From the NCBI GenBank assembly GCA_965200795.1, contig CBDAVB010000043.1:1-64000 (forward strand): a DNA stretch of 64,000 nt, read 5' to 3'. The stretch's first letter is position 1, and every line of letters starts with the position of its first letter. A program made the position numbers and the translations under genes. This document shows, piece by piece, positions 36,536-45,905 of this stretch. The notes beneath the pieces are model-generated. The model made no database searches. It saw nothing but the letters and a program-made list of their open reading frames with translations, and was not told the DNA's origin. The stretch is from Parashewanella sp965200795 (GTDB lineage Bacteria; Pseudomonadota; Gammaproteobacteria; Enterobacterales; Shewanellaceae).

Positions 36536-36853
36536 ATGGCGTTAATTGAATGCCCGAGCTGCGGTAAGCGCATGTCGAGCATGGCAAAAAGCTGCTCAGT
36601 CTGTGGGGCATCTAGATCGGATGACTCAGAGTCGCAACGTAAGATTAAACAGATAAAGACGGCCGGCCAGCTTCAGACACACAGTTTTTTAGCGTTAACC
36701 TTATTCATCGCCGGCGTGGTTATTTGGTTTTGGGGCGGCGAGCCCGCCGAAGGTAACAGGCTTTATGTCGGCGGAGCGTGTTTCGCGTTCGGCTTCATCG
36801 GTTACCTTATCACCAGAGTCAGAATTATTTTAAATAAACGCAAGAGTATGTGA
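36536..36853 (+). CDS. Small zinc-ribbon membrane protein
   Basis: This 105-residue protein has an N-terminal zinc ribbon (ECPSCGKRMSS and KSCSVCGAS: two CxxC pairs 15 residues apart), a short polar linker, and two hydrophobic helices (FLALTLFIAGVVIWFW and YVGGACFAFGFIGYLIT) ending in a basic tail. The ribbon faces the cytoplasm if the basic C-terminus does. Function is unknown. The start lies three bases after the M14 stop, and its own stop overlaps the next gene (TGATG), so the three are translationally coupled. Confidence 0.8.
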   Translation: MALIECPSCGKRMSSMAKSCSVCGASRSDDSESQRKIKQIKTAGQLQTHSFLALTLFIAGVVIWFWGGEPAEGNRLYVGGACFAFGFIGYLITRVRIILNKRKSM

Positions 36854-37131
36854 TGGATATTAATAAACTGATTGACGACATGCCCGAAGATGTTTATCTG
36901 AACATGAAGTCAGCGGCTGAATTAGGTAAATGGGCTGATGGTTCACTATTAACCGATGAACAAAAAGATTTTATTTTACAACTGGTTATGCTTTATCAGG
37001 CTCGTCGTTTGAACCAGACCGATCATTTTACGATTTCCGCCGGCGGTGAAATCAACGAATTATCTAAAGCGGAATTAAAAAAGCAGTTTATAGGCGAGAC
37101 TATCGCAGAGTTCAAGCAAGAAGATCTTTAG
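36853..37131 (+). CDS. YeaC-like DUF1315 protein
   Basis: The 92-residue protein MDINKLIDDMPEDVYLNMKSA AELGKWADG, then LLTDEQKDFILQLVMLYQAR, matches the DUF1315/YeaC family of gammaproteobacteria in both length and motif (MxxEVYxxLKxAxELGKWxDG). The C-terminal part is a charged helix (ELSKAELKKQFIGETIAEFK). The role is unknown. The start ATG at 36853 overlaps the stop of the zinc-ribbon gene. Confidence 0.8.
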   Translation: MDINKLIDDMPEDVYLNMKSAAELGKWADGSLLTDEQKDFILQLVMLYQARRLNQTDHFTISAGGEINELSKAELKKQFIGETIAEFKQEDL

Positions 37132-37277
37132 ATTTATCTCAGCTTAAAATGAAAGCCGGGGGGATTCTTGGCATTGTTGTTTATTGTTTTCGTTTGTGCA
37201 TTGAGTTAGCCCGCAATCCTGATGCCATGCTGGCGCTGCCTTTCGCGGAGTCTGTTGCGGTTAAGTCATAACCGAGT

Positions 37278-38582
37278 TTAACTTACCGGGACGGCTCTGC
37301 TTAAGCTAAAAATTTTTAATTCTCTTTGAAGTAAAACAGCAAAACCAATGAATGTGAAAATCATGGCAATGCTGGTTGCGGCTGAAGCGCCCTCAATATT
37401 AATCATAGGGATCATTAACCAGTTTAACCCGGCATTGATCAGCACCGCGACAATCAATAAATACATAATGACTTTGGCTCTGCCGTTGTATTGCAGCCAG
37501 ACAATCGCTGACGTCGAAACGGTAACGGGAATATAGCCGAACATCAAAATGATTAAACTGTTAAATGCCAATGGCGTATCATGTTCGAAAACCATTAATA
37601 AATCATGGCCATAGAAAAAGATAAGCAAGGCAAAAGGGATACACACACGCAAAGAAAGTTTTAAACCATCAATAATCGTTTTGACTTGCCTTTTTATCGG
37701 TCGGTTGGCGCAATCCGCGATTTTCGTGGAGTAAATGGCAATCAGCGCTAATTGAATGTTATAAAAAATACTATCGATACTCTGAGCGGCGGCGTAGTGG
37801 CCAACGGCGATTTCATCAATTAACAACTCGATCATAAAAATATCGAGTTTTTGCATCAGGTATTGCAAGCTTGAAGCTACCATCATAGGTATTGATATTG
37901 TCAGCCAGGTTTTCGGCTGTAAGAACCTCGGAGCCTTTTTGATAGGCATCAGTCTGAGCTTATGAATAAAAAAGATATTAAAAAAAGTCAGTAAACAAAC
38001 CACTAATAAAGTCAGTTGAATAGCTTTGAGTTCGTCCAGCGGGCCGAAAAAAGTCTGGTAGGATATACAAGTTACAAGGCTGAGCACGCCGTAACCTAAA
38101 GCCCAGGGCAGTGTGCTGAGTTCGAGCTTTTCAGCCGATTGTAAGACACCGGACAGTAAGACTGAAACAGCAAAAAACGGAATGATTACCACAGCAAACA
38201 ACATGGGATGATAATTAGTACCATCGAATGTGGATACCTGATATTCATGTCCGATAAACACAATCATAGCGAGGATGATTGTGACGGCGAAAGCCAGATA
38301 AGAATAAAACTTCACATAGTGCCACGCTCCGTTTTGTTGTACGTTTTTCATCTGTGACAGCAGGAACTTAGGCGCGGCAGACGCGCCACCCATGACGGCA
38401 ATAATTCCGCTGAAATAGAAAAATGCCTCAGCGACTTTAAAATTACCGTAACTTGACGAACCAAGAACTCTGGACAGGTAAATGTTAAAACAAATACCGA
38501 TAAAAGCGCCGAGAATGTATATAGATATCGTAAAAATTGATTTTTGATTTTTCGCTAATGAGCGACGCGGACTGGTAACCAT
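37278..38582 (-). CDS. Polysaccharide flippase-like membrane protein (Wzx/MOP superfamily)
   Basis: The protein has 434 residues with about twelve to fourteen hydrophobic segments in the MATE/MOP arrangement. The N-terminal SIFTISIYILGAFIGICFNIYLSRVLGSSSYGNFKVAEAFFY matches the polysaccharide-synthesis flippase family (the LG...G.y..a block). It may move undecaprenyl-linked sugars across the inner membrane and so connect with wecA and rfbB elsewhere in the window. It stands alone, without glycosyltransferase neighbours, so its substrate is unknown. Low sequence similarity within this family keeps the name general. Confidence 0.8.
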   Translation of the reverse strand: MVTSPRRSLAKNQKSIFTISIYILGAFIGICFNIYLSRVLGSSSYGNFKVAEAFFYFSGIIAVMGGASAAPKFLLSQMKNVQQNGAWHYVKFYSYLAFAVTIILAMIVFIGHEYQVSTFDGTNYHPMLFAVVIIPFFAVSVLLSGVLQSAEKLELSTLPWALGYGVLSLVTCISYQTFFGPLDELKAIQLTLLVVCLLTFFNIFFIHKLRLMPIKKAPRFLQPKTWLTISIPMMVASSLQYLMQKLDIFMIELLIDEIAVGHYAAAQSIDSIFYNIQLALIAIYSTKIADCANRPIKRQVKTIIDGLKLSLRVCIPFALLIFFYGHDLLMVFEHDTPLAFNSLIILMFGYIPVTVSTSAIVWLQYNGRAKVIMYLLIVAVLINAGLNWLMIPMINIEGASAATSIAMIFTFIGFAVLLQRELKIFSLSRAVPVS

Positions 38583-38647
38583 AATTCCTTCTGTAACACA
38601 AGCATCCCTGATGTTAAAAAGATAGCAGAAGGAATAGGATTTTCGAA

Positions 38648-39583
38648 TTAATGACGTTTTCCGGAATGCTTTTTCCTGCGCTGTTCAAGTTTACGTTGAC
38701 GCGCGGCTTCTTTTTCCTCAAGCATTTTAGCCACCTCGGCTTTTTCAACGGCGGCCGTTTCAGGGGTTTCTAACGATAACTGACCGATTTTCCCGCTGCG
38801 GAACTCATGCAGGAGCAGCTCAGAAGCTTTATGTAAATCAATGCGGCCGCCGCCCTTTAACGCACCTCTGCGTTTACCGATTTCTTCGAGTAACTCGACG
38901 GGCTCCGCTGGTATTGAATCAATGTTATAACGCTCACAAATATATTCCGGATAAGCTTCGAGAAAGTACTGTGCCGCAAAATAAGCAACGTCCGCGTAAT
39001 CCATAGCCGTGTCTTTGACGGCGCCGGTAACCGCTAAGCGATAGCTGCTTTTATCATTATCGACTTTGGGCCACAAAATCCCCGGAGTATCCGAGAGCAC
39101 AATACCGTTTCTTAAATTAATACGCTGCTGCGCTTTCGTCACCGCGGGCTCGTTACCGGTTTTTGTGATCGCGCGTCCGGCCAGGGTGTTGATGATGGTC
39201 GATTTACCTACATTGGGGATCCCCATGATCATAGTACGAATGTCTTTTTCGACGGTGTCACGATGAGGCACTAATTTACGGCACAAATCAGGGATTTTTT
39301 TTACCGTCGCCGTCTGAAGCGTGGTAATCGCGCTGGCTTTCACACCTTGTTCTCGCTCTAAATATTCAATCCAGCGGGCAGTGATTTCCGGGTCGGCAAG
39401 ATCGCTTTTATTCAGCAATTTTATACATGGTTTATCACCACGCAGGCCGGCGACGACCGGGTTTTCGCTGCTGTAAGGAATTCGCGCGTCTAATACCTCA
39501 ATGACCAAATCTACCTGAGGCATGACCTTTTCTATTTCCTTGCGGGCCTTATGCATGTGCCCCGGATACCATTGTATTGCCAT
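38648..39583 (-). CDS. ylqF: Ribosome biogenesis GTPase YlqF/RbgA
   Basis: This 311-residue circularly permuted GTPase supports late 50S subunit assembly. The motif order is shuffled as expected: G4 LLNKSDLAD (about residue 57) and G5-like SAITTLQ come first, then G1 GIPNVGKSTIIN and G3 SDTPGILWP. The N-terminus MAIQWYPGHMHKARKEI is diagnostic. The C-terminal helical domain ends in a basic tail (RQRKLEQRRKKHSGKRH), probably rRNA-binding. It is divergent from uvrB. Confidence 0.94.
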   Translation of the reverse strand: MAIQWYPGHMHKARKEIEKVMPQVDLVIEVLDARIPYSSENPVVAGLRGDKPCIKLLNKSDLADPEITARWIEYLEREQGVKASAITTLQTATVKKIPDLCRKLVPHRDTVEKDIRTMIMGIPNVGKSTIINTLAGRAITKTGNEPAVTKAQQRINLRNGIVLSDTPGILWPKVDNDKSSYRLAVTGAVKDTAMDYADVAYFAAQYFLEAYPEYICERYNIDSIPAEPVELLEEIGKRRGALKGGGRIDLHKASELLLHEFRSGKIGQLSLETPETAAVEKAEVAKMLEEKEAARQRKLEQRRKKHSGKRH

Positions 39584-39736
39584 GTGTCTAAAATCTGACT
39601 GAAAAATAAAACAGACGTATTCTAACTGTTATTAACAATAAATTTAAGAGGCGGGCCGAAGGATGTCTGTCTAATTTTATGGTATTAAAATCACTCTTTG
39701 ATTAAAATAATCGCTTCACTTTCTAAGGATTTTTTT

Positions 39737-41752
39737 GTGACGGATTCAATTTTTCAATTAGTGTCTAAGTTTAAACCGGCGGGTGATCAGCCTGCCGCGA
39801 TCAGACAACTCGTTGACGGTATTGACGCGGGGATGGCTTGTCAGACACTTTTGGGTGTGACAGGATCAGGTAAAACGTTTACGGTTGCCAACGTCATCGC
39901 CGAGTTAGGCAGGCCGACGATCATCATGGCACCGAATAAAACCCTGGCGGCTCAGTTATACGGCGAGATGAAAGAGTTTTTTCCGCACAATGCCGTTGAG
40001 TATTTTGTGTCTTACTATGACTATTACCAGCCGGAGGCCTACGTTCCCGCCTCAAATACCTTTATTGAAAAAGACGCGTCAGTGAACGCTCACATTGAGC
40101 AAATGCGCTTATCCGCGACCAAAGCTTTGCTGGAAAGAAAAGATGTGGTGCTGGTGGCCTCGGTCTCAGCCATTTATGGTCTGGGCGATCCTGACTCGTA
40201 TATGAAAATGCTGCTGCATCTTCGCCGGGGCGACATTATGGGGCAGCGTGATATCTTAAAACGCTTAAGTGAACTGCAGTACACCCGTAATGATATTGAA
40301 CTGGCGCGGGGGACTTTCCGGGTTCGCGGCGAGGTTATTGATATTTTTCCCGCTGACTCTGACAGAGACGCCGTTCGGGTTGAATTATTTGATGATGAGA
40401 TTGACCGCATCAGTGAATTTGACCCGTTAACGGGAAAGCAGACAAAAATTCTGGCCCGGACGACGGTTTACCCGAAAACCCACTATGTCACGCCAAGAGA
40501 TACCATTCTTAAGGCCGCGGACAGCATCAAGGAAGAATTGAAGTGGTACAAAGCGCGGTTACTGGAAAACAATAAATTAATTGAGGCGCAGCGAATTACC
40601 GAGAGGACTCAATATGATTTAGAGATGATGACAGAGCTGGGTTATTGCTCCGGCATCGAAAATTATTCTCGTTATCTGTCCGGGCGCGATGAAGGCGAGG
40701 GGCCGCCGACATTGCTTGATTATCTGCCTGCTGACGGTTTGCTTATTATTGACGAATCTCATGTTACCGTGCCGCAAATCGGCGCCATGTATAAAGGTGA
40801 CCGGTCACGTAAGACGACGTTGGTCGAGTACGGTTTTCGTCTGCCGTCAGCATTAGATAACAGGCCGCTGAAGTTTGAAGAATTTGAAGCTATGATGCCG
40901 CAGACGGTTTATGTATCCGCGACGCCGAGCAGCTACGAGCTTGAGAAAAGTGATAATGAAATCGCTGAGCAGGTGGTCCGCCCGACGGGCTTGCTTGACC
41001 CAGAAATCGAAGTTCGTCCGGTGTCGATTCAAGTGGACGATCTGCTTTCAGAGGTCGGCAGGCGGGCAGCGGTTAATGAACGTGTTCTGGTTACTACCCT
41101 GACTAAACGTATGGCAGAGGATTTGAGTGAATACCTGGACGAGCACGGCGTTAAAGTTCGTTATCTGCACTCGGATATTGATACCGTTGAGCGGGTGGAA
41201 ATCATCCGCGATTTGCGTCTCGGTAAGTTTGATGTTTTAGTGGGCATTAACTTACTCCGGGAAGGCCTGGATATGCCGGAGGTTTCGCTTGTCTGTATTT
41301 TTGACGCTGATAAAGAGGGCTTTTTACGCTCTGAGCGTTCGTTAATTCAGACCATCGGCCGCGCGGCCCGAAACGTTAACGGCAAAGTGATCTTATACGC
41401 TGACAGCGTTACAAAGTCGATGAAAAAAGCCGTTGATGAAACCGAGCGCCGCCGTGCCAGACAGCATGCGTTTAACCTTGAACACGGCATTATTCCGAAA
41501 GGGGTTGTGAAGCGGATCACCGATGTGATGGATGTGGGGGGTGAGGTTGAGGATCAAAGCGGCGTTTCAACCGCAAAAGCGGCGGAATCTTCGCCGGTCT
41601 ATCAGGTCAGAGATATCGCCGTTCTCAGTCGTGAAATTGATCACACGGAAAAACAAATGCTTGAATACGCGAGGAACTTAGAATTCGAGAAAGCCGCTGA
41701 ACTCAGGGATAAAGTGAAATGTCTGAGAGAGCAGATGGTGACAGCGAAATAA
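39737..41752 (+). CDS. uvrB: Excinuclease ABC subunit B
   Basis: UvrB is the damage-verifying helicase-like subunit of nucleotide-excision repair and works with UvrA and UvrC. From GTG 39737, with TAAGGA seven bases before it, the protein has 671 residues, close to E. coli UvrB. Motifs are Walker A LGVTGSGKTFT, the beta-hairpin EYFVSYYDYYQPEAYVP, LLIIDESHVT (DEAD-like box), the C-terminal helicase motif QTIGRAARN, and a terminal UVR domain (MLEYARNLEFEKAAELRDKVKCLR). An upstream TTG at 39698 in the same frame lacks a ribosome site. Confidence 0.97.
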   Translation: MTDSIFQLVSKFKPAGDQPAAIRQLVDGIDAGMACQTLLGVTGSGKTFTVANVIAELGRPTIIMAPNKTLAAQLYGEMKEFFPHNAVEYFVSYYDYYQPEAYVPASNTFIEKDASVNAHIEQMRLSATKALLERKDVVLVASVSAIYGLGDPDSYMKMLLHLRRGDIMGQRDILKRLSELQYTRNDIELARGTFRVRGEVIDIFPADSDRDAVRVELFDDEIDRISEFDPLTGKQTKILARTTVYPKTHYVTPRDTILKAADSIKEELKWYKARLLENNKLIEAQRITERTQYDLEMMTELGYCSGIENYSRYLSGRDEGEGPPTLLDYLPADGLLIIDESHVTVPQIGAMYKGDRSRKTTLVEYGFRLPSALDNRPLKFEEFEAMMPQTVYVSATPSSYELEKSDNEIAEQVVRPTGLLDPEIEVRPVSIQVDDLLSEVGRRAAVNERVLVTTLTKRMAEDLSEYLDEHGVKVRYLHSDIDTVERVEIIRDLRLGKFDVLVGINLLREGLDMPEVSLVCIFDADKEGFLRSERSLIQTIGRAARNVNGKVILYADSVTKSMKKAVDETERRRARQHAFNLEHGIIPKGVVKRITDVMDVGGEVEDQSGVSTAKAAESSPVYQVRDIAVLSREIDHTEKQMLEYARNLEFEKAAELRDKVKCLREQMVTAK

Positions 41753-41782
41753 ATATGAATCAGAAATCAAAAAGGAAGAATT

Positions 41783-42598
41783 ATGAGCAGGAAGCTTATT
41801 ATTCTGATCTGCCTGATGTCCGCAATGACAGGATGCGCTGATTTAGTTAACCAAAACCGAACCAAAAACGCCGTTTCCAGCAGTCTAACCGATTTTCTTT
41901 ATCCGGCGGCGCAAGTGCCGCCGAAACAACTCCCCTCAGTGCCCGTGCTGATATTGCCTAACAGAGTCGGCATCGCTTTTGTGCCGGGCAGGCACGCGTA
42001 ACAAATTAATAATCAAGAACAAGTTCGTTTATTAGACAAGTTGAGAAAAGAGTTCGAGGGCTACGATTACATCAATAAGATTGAAGTCATACCAAGCGCC
42101 TATTTAGACTCAGGCGGCGGTTTTACCGCTCTCGATCAAGTCGGGTGCCTGTTCGGTGTTGACGTGATGGCGTTAGTGTCTTACGACCGGCTTCGACAGT
42201 CTTATGATAACCCCGCGTCATTACTGTATTGGTCAATAGTGGGTATGTACGTGATTCCGGGTAATACTAATACCGTACAAACTTTTGTTGATACTGTCGT
42301 TTTTGATATCAAAAGCCGCAAATTATTATTCAGAGCGCCGGGTATTGATAAATCACAATCCAATTCAACTATGGCGGGGAGCGCTAAAAAAGTAGCGCAA
42401 GCGTCAGAGAAAGGTTTTGAAAGTGCCGTTAATAATATGATCCCGAACTTAAATAATGAACTGGCGCGCTTTAAGGAAAGGGTAAAGCAAGAAAAAATTG
42501 CCAAAGTAGAAAAGCGGCAAGGCTACAGCGGCGGCTCATTTAGTGTTGTCACGCTGATATTGTGTTCCGCGGGATTTTTCATTAAAAAAAGGCGCTGA
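41783..42598 (+). pseudogene. Rhombotarget lipoprotein with in-frame stop
   Basis: This lipoprotein has signal MSRKLIILICLMSAMTGC and the body VSSSLTDFLYP, VGIAFVP, then KLRKEFEGYDYINKIEVIPS, GGFTALDQVGCLFGVDVMALVSYD and VQTFVDTVVFDIKSRKLLFRAPG. It ends in a GlyGly-CTERM-like tail (SGGS, a hydrophobic helix, then KKRR). That tail is the signal processed by rhombosortase, a rhomboid-type intramembrane protease, and the protein matches the rhombotarget lipoprotein family. Codon 41999-42001 is TAA in the same frame, with coding sequence on both sides. It is a simple nonsense change and not a frameshift. An internal restart would lack the lipoprotein signal. Confidence 0.75.
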
Positions 42599-42621
42599 TT
42601 TACCCGGCTTTACAGCGGTTG

Positions 42622-42650
42622 TTGTCATGCCCGCGAAAGCCGGCGTGACA
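42622..42650. repeat. Dispersed palindromic repeat, short member 3
   Basis: GTCATGCCCGCGAAAGCCGG runs straight into CGTGAC, forming a near-perfect short hairpin after the rhombotarget gene. It may also serve as a terminator-like structure. Confidence 0.6.
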
Positions 42651-42673
42651 ACATAAGCAATAAGCAAAAGCCA

Positions 42674-43876
42674 TTAAAGCTCAATCACGTCAAATTCTAC
42701 CCGCGGGTTAACATCAGCTTCATAATCCACGCCTTCGATACCGAAACCGAATAATTTCAAGAACTCTGCTTTATATTCCCGGTAGTCGGTCAGCTCGGCC
42801 AGATTTTCAGTGGTTATTTCCGGCCACAGGTCACGGCAGTGCTGCTGGATTTCTTCCCGGAGCTCCCAGTCATCAAGGCGTAAACGGTTCTGGTCGTCAG
42901 TTTCTGCCGCCGCGCCGTCAAGGCGATACAGACGGTCGCTGAACATGCGGTTGATTTGCTCAATACAGCCTTCGTGAATACCTTCTTCTCGCATTTTCTT
43001 GAACACCATAGCGATGTATAACGGCATAACCGGAATCGCGGAGCTGGCCTGAGTAACCACGCTCTTAAGTACGGCCACGTTAGCGCTGCCGCCATTTACC
43101 GCCAGTTTCTCATTTAACGCGTGAGCGGCGCGGTCTAAGTCCATCTTGGCTTTACCCAGTGCGCCATGCCAGTAAATCGGCCATGTCAGCTCGGTACCGA
43201 TATAGCTGTAAGCCACGGTTTTGCAGGCGTCAGTTAACACGCCCGCCTCACAAAGCGCATTAATCCACAGTTCCCAGTCCTGACCGCCCATGACGGTAAC
43301 TGTGTCCTGAATTTCCCGCTCGGTAGCCGGCTCAACCGTAGTTTCAATGATGATGTCTTTGTTGGTGTCAACGGCCGTTGAGTGATAGTGCTCACCGATT
43401 GGTTTCAGCGAGGAGCGGATCACTTCACCTGAGTCCGGCATTTTACGAACCGGAGAGGCCAGAGAGTAAACCACCATATCCACCTGACCAAGATCCTGCC
43501 TGATCAGCTCGATGGTTTTTTGCTTCGCTTCGTGACTGAAAGCGTCACAGTTAATGCTTTTCGAATAAAGACCTTCAGCTTTCGCGAACCTGTCGAAAGC
43601 CGCGGAATTGTAAAAACCCGCGGTACCGGGCTTTTTTTCCGTTCCCGGCTTTTCAAAGAATACACCGATGGTCGCGGCGTCATTACCAAATGCCGCCGTG
43701 ATACGAGAAGCCAGACCATAGCCGCTTGAGGAGCCGATAACTAAAACTTTTTCAGGCCCCCTGCTGAGCTTGCCGTTAGCTTTAGTGATATTGATTTGTT
43801 CAAGAACGTTAGCTTCACAGCCGGACGGATGAGTGGTGGTACAAATAAAACCACGGATCTTTGGTTTAATAATCAT
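42674..43876 (-). CDS. fabV: Enoyl-ACP reductase FabV (trans-2-enoyl-CoA reductase type)
   Basis: This NADH-dependent reductase catalyses the last step of each fatty-acid elongation cycle. It has 400 residues, far longer than FabI, as expected for FabV. Motifs are VLVIGSSSGYGLASRI (NAD-binding), VVYSLASPVR, and the catalytic YSYIGTELTWPIYWHGALGKAK with the Tyr-x8-Lys spacing (Y..W..GALGKAK). The N-terminus MIIKPKIRGFICTTTHPSGC is conserved. FabV enzymes are intrinsically tolerant of triclosan. It is a single gene with a palindromic repeat on each side. Confidence 0.96.
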   Translation of the reverse strand: MIIKPKIRGFICTTTHPSGCEANVLEQINITKANGKLSRGPEKVLVIGSSSGYGLASRITAAFGNDAATIGVFFEKPGTEKKPGTAGFYNSAAFDRFAKAEGLYSKSINCDAFSHEAKQKTIELIRQDLGQVDMVVYSLASPVRKMPDSGEVIRSSLKPIGEHYHSTAVDTNKDIIIETTVEPATEREIQDTVTVMGGQDWELWINALCEAGVLTDACKTVAYSYIGTELTWPIYWHGALGKAKMDLDRAAHALNEKLAVNGGSANVAVLKSVVTQASSAIPVMPLYIAMVFKKMREEGIHEGCIEQINRMFSDRLYRLDGAAAETDDQNRLRLDDWELREEIQQHCRDLWPEITTENLAELTDYREYKAEFLKLFGFGIEGVDYEADVNPRVEFDVIEL

Positions 43877-43935
43877 AGTCGTTCTTCTGTTTAAAATGTT
43901 GAGCCGAAAAAATAACAGCCGAAATATAACCTCAG

Positions 43936-44018
43936 GTCACTCCGGCGAGAGCCGGAGTCCGGTGTCTTTATGACTTTATGGATAAAAGTCGCTTGACACC
44001 AGCCAGCGCCGGTATGAC
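43936..44018. repeat. Dispersed palindromic repeat, member 4
   Basis: It begins GTCACTCCGGCGAGAGCCGG and ends CAGCGCCGGTATGAC, enclosing a variable AT-rich centre. Each end is itself a small hairpin. Confidence 0.7.
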
Positions 44019-44147
44019 AAAATTATAAAAATTTCAGACGGCTGCTTATGACGGTAAGTACGTAAATGCCGATAGCATAATGATTTAAGGCAAAAATGAC
44101 ACTGATTTTTGTTAAAAAGTGCCGTTAAATTCAGTGGTTGGAGCAGT

Positions 44148-44921
44148 TCAGCCGAGTTCCTGTTCACGCAATAACTTCTGAGTATAGGGATGCCGGGGAT
44201 CAGTAAACAATTCGTGCGTACCGGCTTTTTCAACCGCTTCACCGTCTTTCATCACAATGACATTATCACTGATGTGACGAATGATATTGAGGTTATGAGA
44301 AACGAAAATAAAAGATAAGCCAAGCTCTTTTTGAAGGCTTATCAGCAAGTTCAGAATCTGCGCTCTCACGGATAAATCCAGAGCGGTAAGCGCTTCGTCG
44401 GCAATGATGACTTTCGGATTCAGCATTAATGCTCTGGCTACCGCCACCCGCTGCTTTTGTCCCTCTGAAATCATATGAGGATAAAAATCAGCGTGCTCAT
44501 GCAATAACCCGACCTGCTGTAAAGTACTCATCACTTGATCATAACGCTGCCTTTCAGACAGCAGGGTGTTGAACCTTAACGGTTCGTCTAACAGTTCACC
44601 TATGGTTAACCTCGGGTTCAGTGACGTATTCGGATCCTGGAAGATCATGCGAATCAAGCGACAACGCTGCTTTACGTTTCGTCGTTCTAATGACGTTCCC
44701 TCAAATAAAATATCGCCGCCGCTGCGTCTTTCCGCGCCCACCAGGATTTTTGCCAGGGTGCTTTTACCTGAGCCGGCTTCACCCAAAATGGCCAATGTCG
44801 CCCCGTGTCGCAGCTCAAAGGAGATCGGTTTTAAGGCCTCACTAAACTGACGCTTAAAGCCGCGGTAACCGGAATAATAGGTTTTACGAAGATTTTTAAC
44901 TTCAAGTAGCGGTGTTGTCAT
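44148..44921 (-). CDS. sapF: Peptide ABC transporter ATP-binding protein SapF
   Basis: This 257-residue ATPase is the second ATP-binding subunit of the SapABCDF importer, associated with resistance to cationic antimicrobial peptides and uptake of peptides or haem. It has Walker A LGEAGSGKST, Q-loop IFQDPN, signature ISEGQKQRVAVARAL (ISEGQ in place of LSGGQ), Walker B VIIADEALTALD and H-loop FVSHN. The last gene of the operon, it overlaps sapD by 20 bp. Confidence 0.93.
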   Translation of the reverse strand: MTTPLLEVKNLRKTYYSGYRGFKRQFSEALKPISFELRHGATLAILGEAGSGKSTLAKILVGAERRSGGDILFEGTSLERRNVKQRCRLIRMIFQDPNTSLNPRLTIGELLDEPLRFNTLLSERQRYDQVMSTLQQVGLLHEHADFYPHMISEGQKQRVAVARALMLNPKVIIADEALTALDLSVRAQILNLLISLQKELGLSFIFVSHNLNIIRHISDNVIVMKDGEAVEKAGTHELFTDPRHPYTQKLLREQELG

Positions 44922-45903
44922 TTTCTTCTCTGTTATACGGGAAGTGGCAGGCGAAGTGACGCTCTTTATCCCTGGCTATGACGGGTTGATTCACGCATTT
45001 TCTTTCCGCTTTCGGACATCTCGGACCCAGGCGGCAGCCGATCGGCAAATGCTGCAGAGCCGGAATAGAGCCGGGCAGTGACGGCATCAGCGATTTGTGA
45101 CCCACATGCTGCGCATTTGGTAAGTGAGTTAACAACGTCTTGGTATAAGGATGATAGGGCCGCTCTAGCACTTTTTCTGTCGGCCCGGACTCAGCGATTT
45201 GACCGCAGTAAATTACGGTCAGGGTGTTACACCACTTGCTGATATTCTCAAGCTCATGACTGATCAGCAAAATCGATAAATTGTGCAATTTATTTAATTG
45301 GTTCAGTAACCTGAAGATTTGCGCGCGAGTGCTGGCTTCCATGTTGGTGGTGGGCTCATCGGCAATCAATAAGCGCGGACTGTTAGCGATCGCCATTGCG
45401 ATCATGGCTTTCTGGCATTCGCCGTCTGACAGTTCCCACGCGTAGCTGTCCATGACCTCTTTGGTATTTTTAATGCCGACTTTATGCAGCCATTTTTCAG
45501 CCTGCTTTTTTCGCTCGGAATGTCTGCGCCACAGTGGTGTGCCTTTAGGTACCGGCATCACTTCCAGTAGTTGTGAGCCGACTCTGTTCGCCGGATCAAA
45601 ACTGCCGGCGGGATCCTGAAACACCATAGCGATATGTTTACCCATTAACGCCCGGCGTTCACCCCGGGACATGGCTAACAGGTTTTGACCGTCAAACATC
45701 AGACGATCGGCGTTTACAGTCCAATTGGGCTCTGAAAGACCGATAATCGCCTTTGCCAGTAAACTGCGTCCGGAGCCTGATTCCCCCACCAGACCCTGGA
45801 TTTCACCGGCATTGAGCGTCAGGCTCACACGCTCCAGCGCTTTTACTTTACCGTGCGGCGTATCAAGCTCAATGGTGAGGTTTCTAATATCTAGTAACGG
45901 CAT
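44902..45903 (-). CDS. sapD: Peptide ABC transporter ATP-binding protein SapD
   Basis: This 333-residue ATPase of the Opp/Dpp type has Walker A VGESGSGRSLL, where Arg replaces the usual Lys (GSGRS), a feature also known in some SapD proteins. The other motifs are Q-loop VFQDPAGSFDP, signature LSDGECQKAMIAMAIA, Walker B LLIADEPTTNME and H-loop LISHE. The C-terminal oligopeptide domain has the Cys cluster CRLGPRCPKAERKC typical of the family. The altered P-loop suggests weak ATP hydrolysis by this subunit, with SapF carrying the main activity. In E. coli SapD is also linked to Trk potassium uptake. Confidence 0.93.
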   Translation of the reverse strand: MPLLDIRNLTIELDTPHGKVKALERVSLTLNAGEIQGLVGESGSGRSLLAKAIIGLSEPNWTVNADRLMFDGQNLLAMSRGERRALMGKHIAMVFQDPAGSFDPANRVGSQLLEVMPVPKGTPLWRRHSERKKQAEKWLHKVGIKNTKEVMDSYAWELSDGECQKAMIAMAIANSPRLLIADEPTTNMEASTRAQIFRLLNQLNKLHNLSILLISHELENISKWCNTLTVIYCGQIAESGPTEKVLERPYHPYTKTLLTHLPNAQHVGHKSLMPSLPGSIPALQHLPIGCRLGPRCPKAERKCVNQPVIARDKERHFACHFPYNREENDNTAT

Positions 45904-45905
45904 AA

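Noticed and set aside
41783..42598. Rhombotarget lipoprotein read as two separate genes
   Set aside because: Both parts are in the same frame, separated by one TAA, and together match one family.
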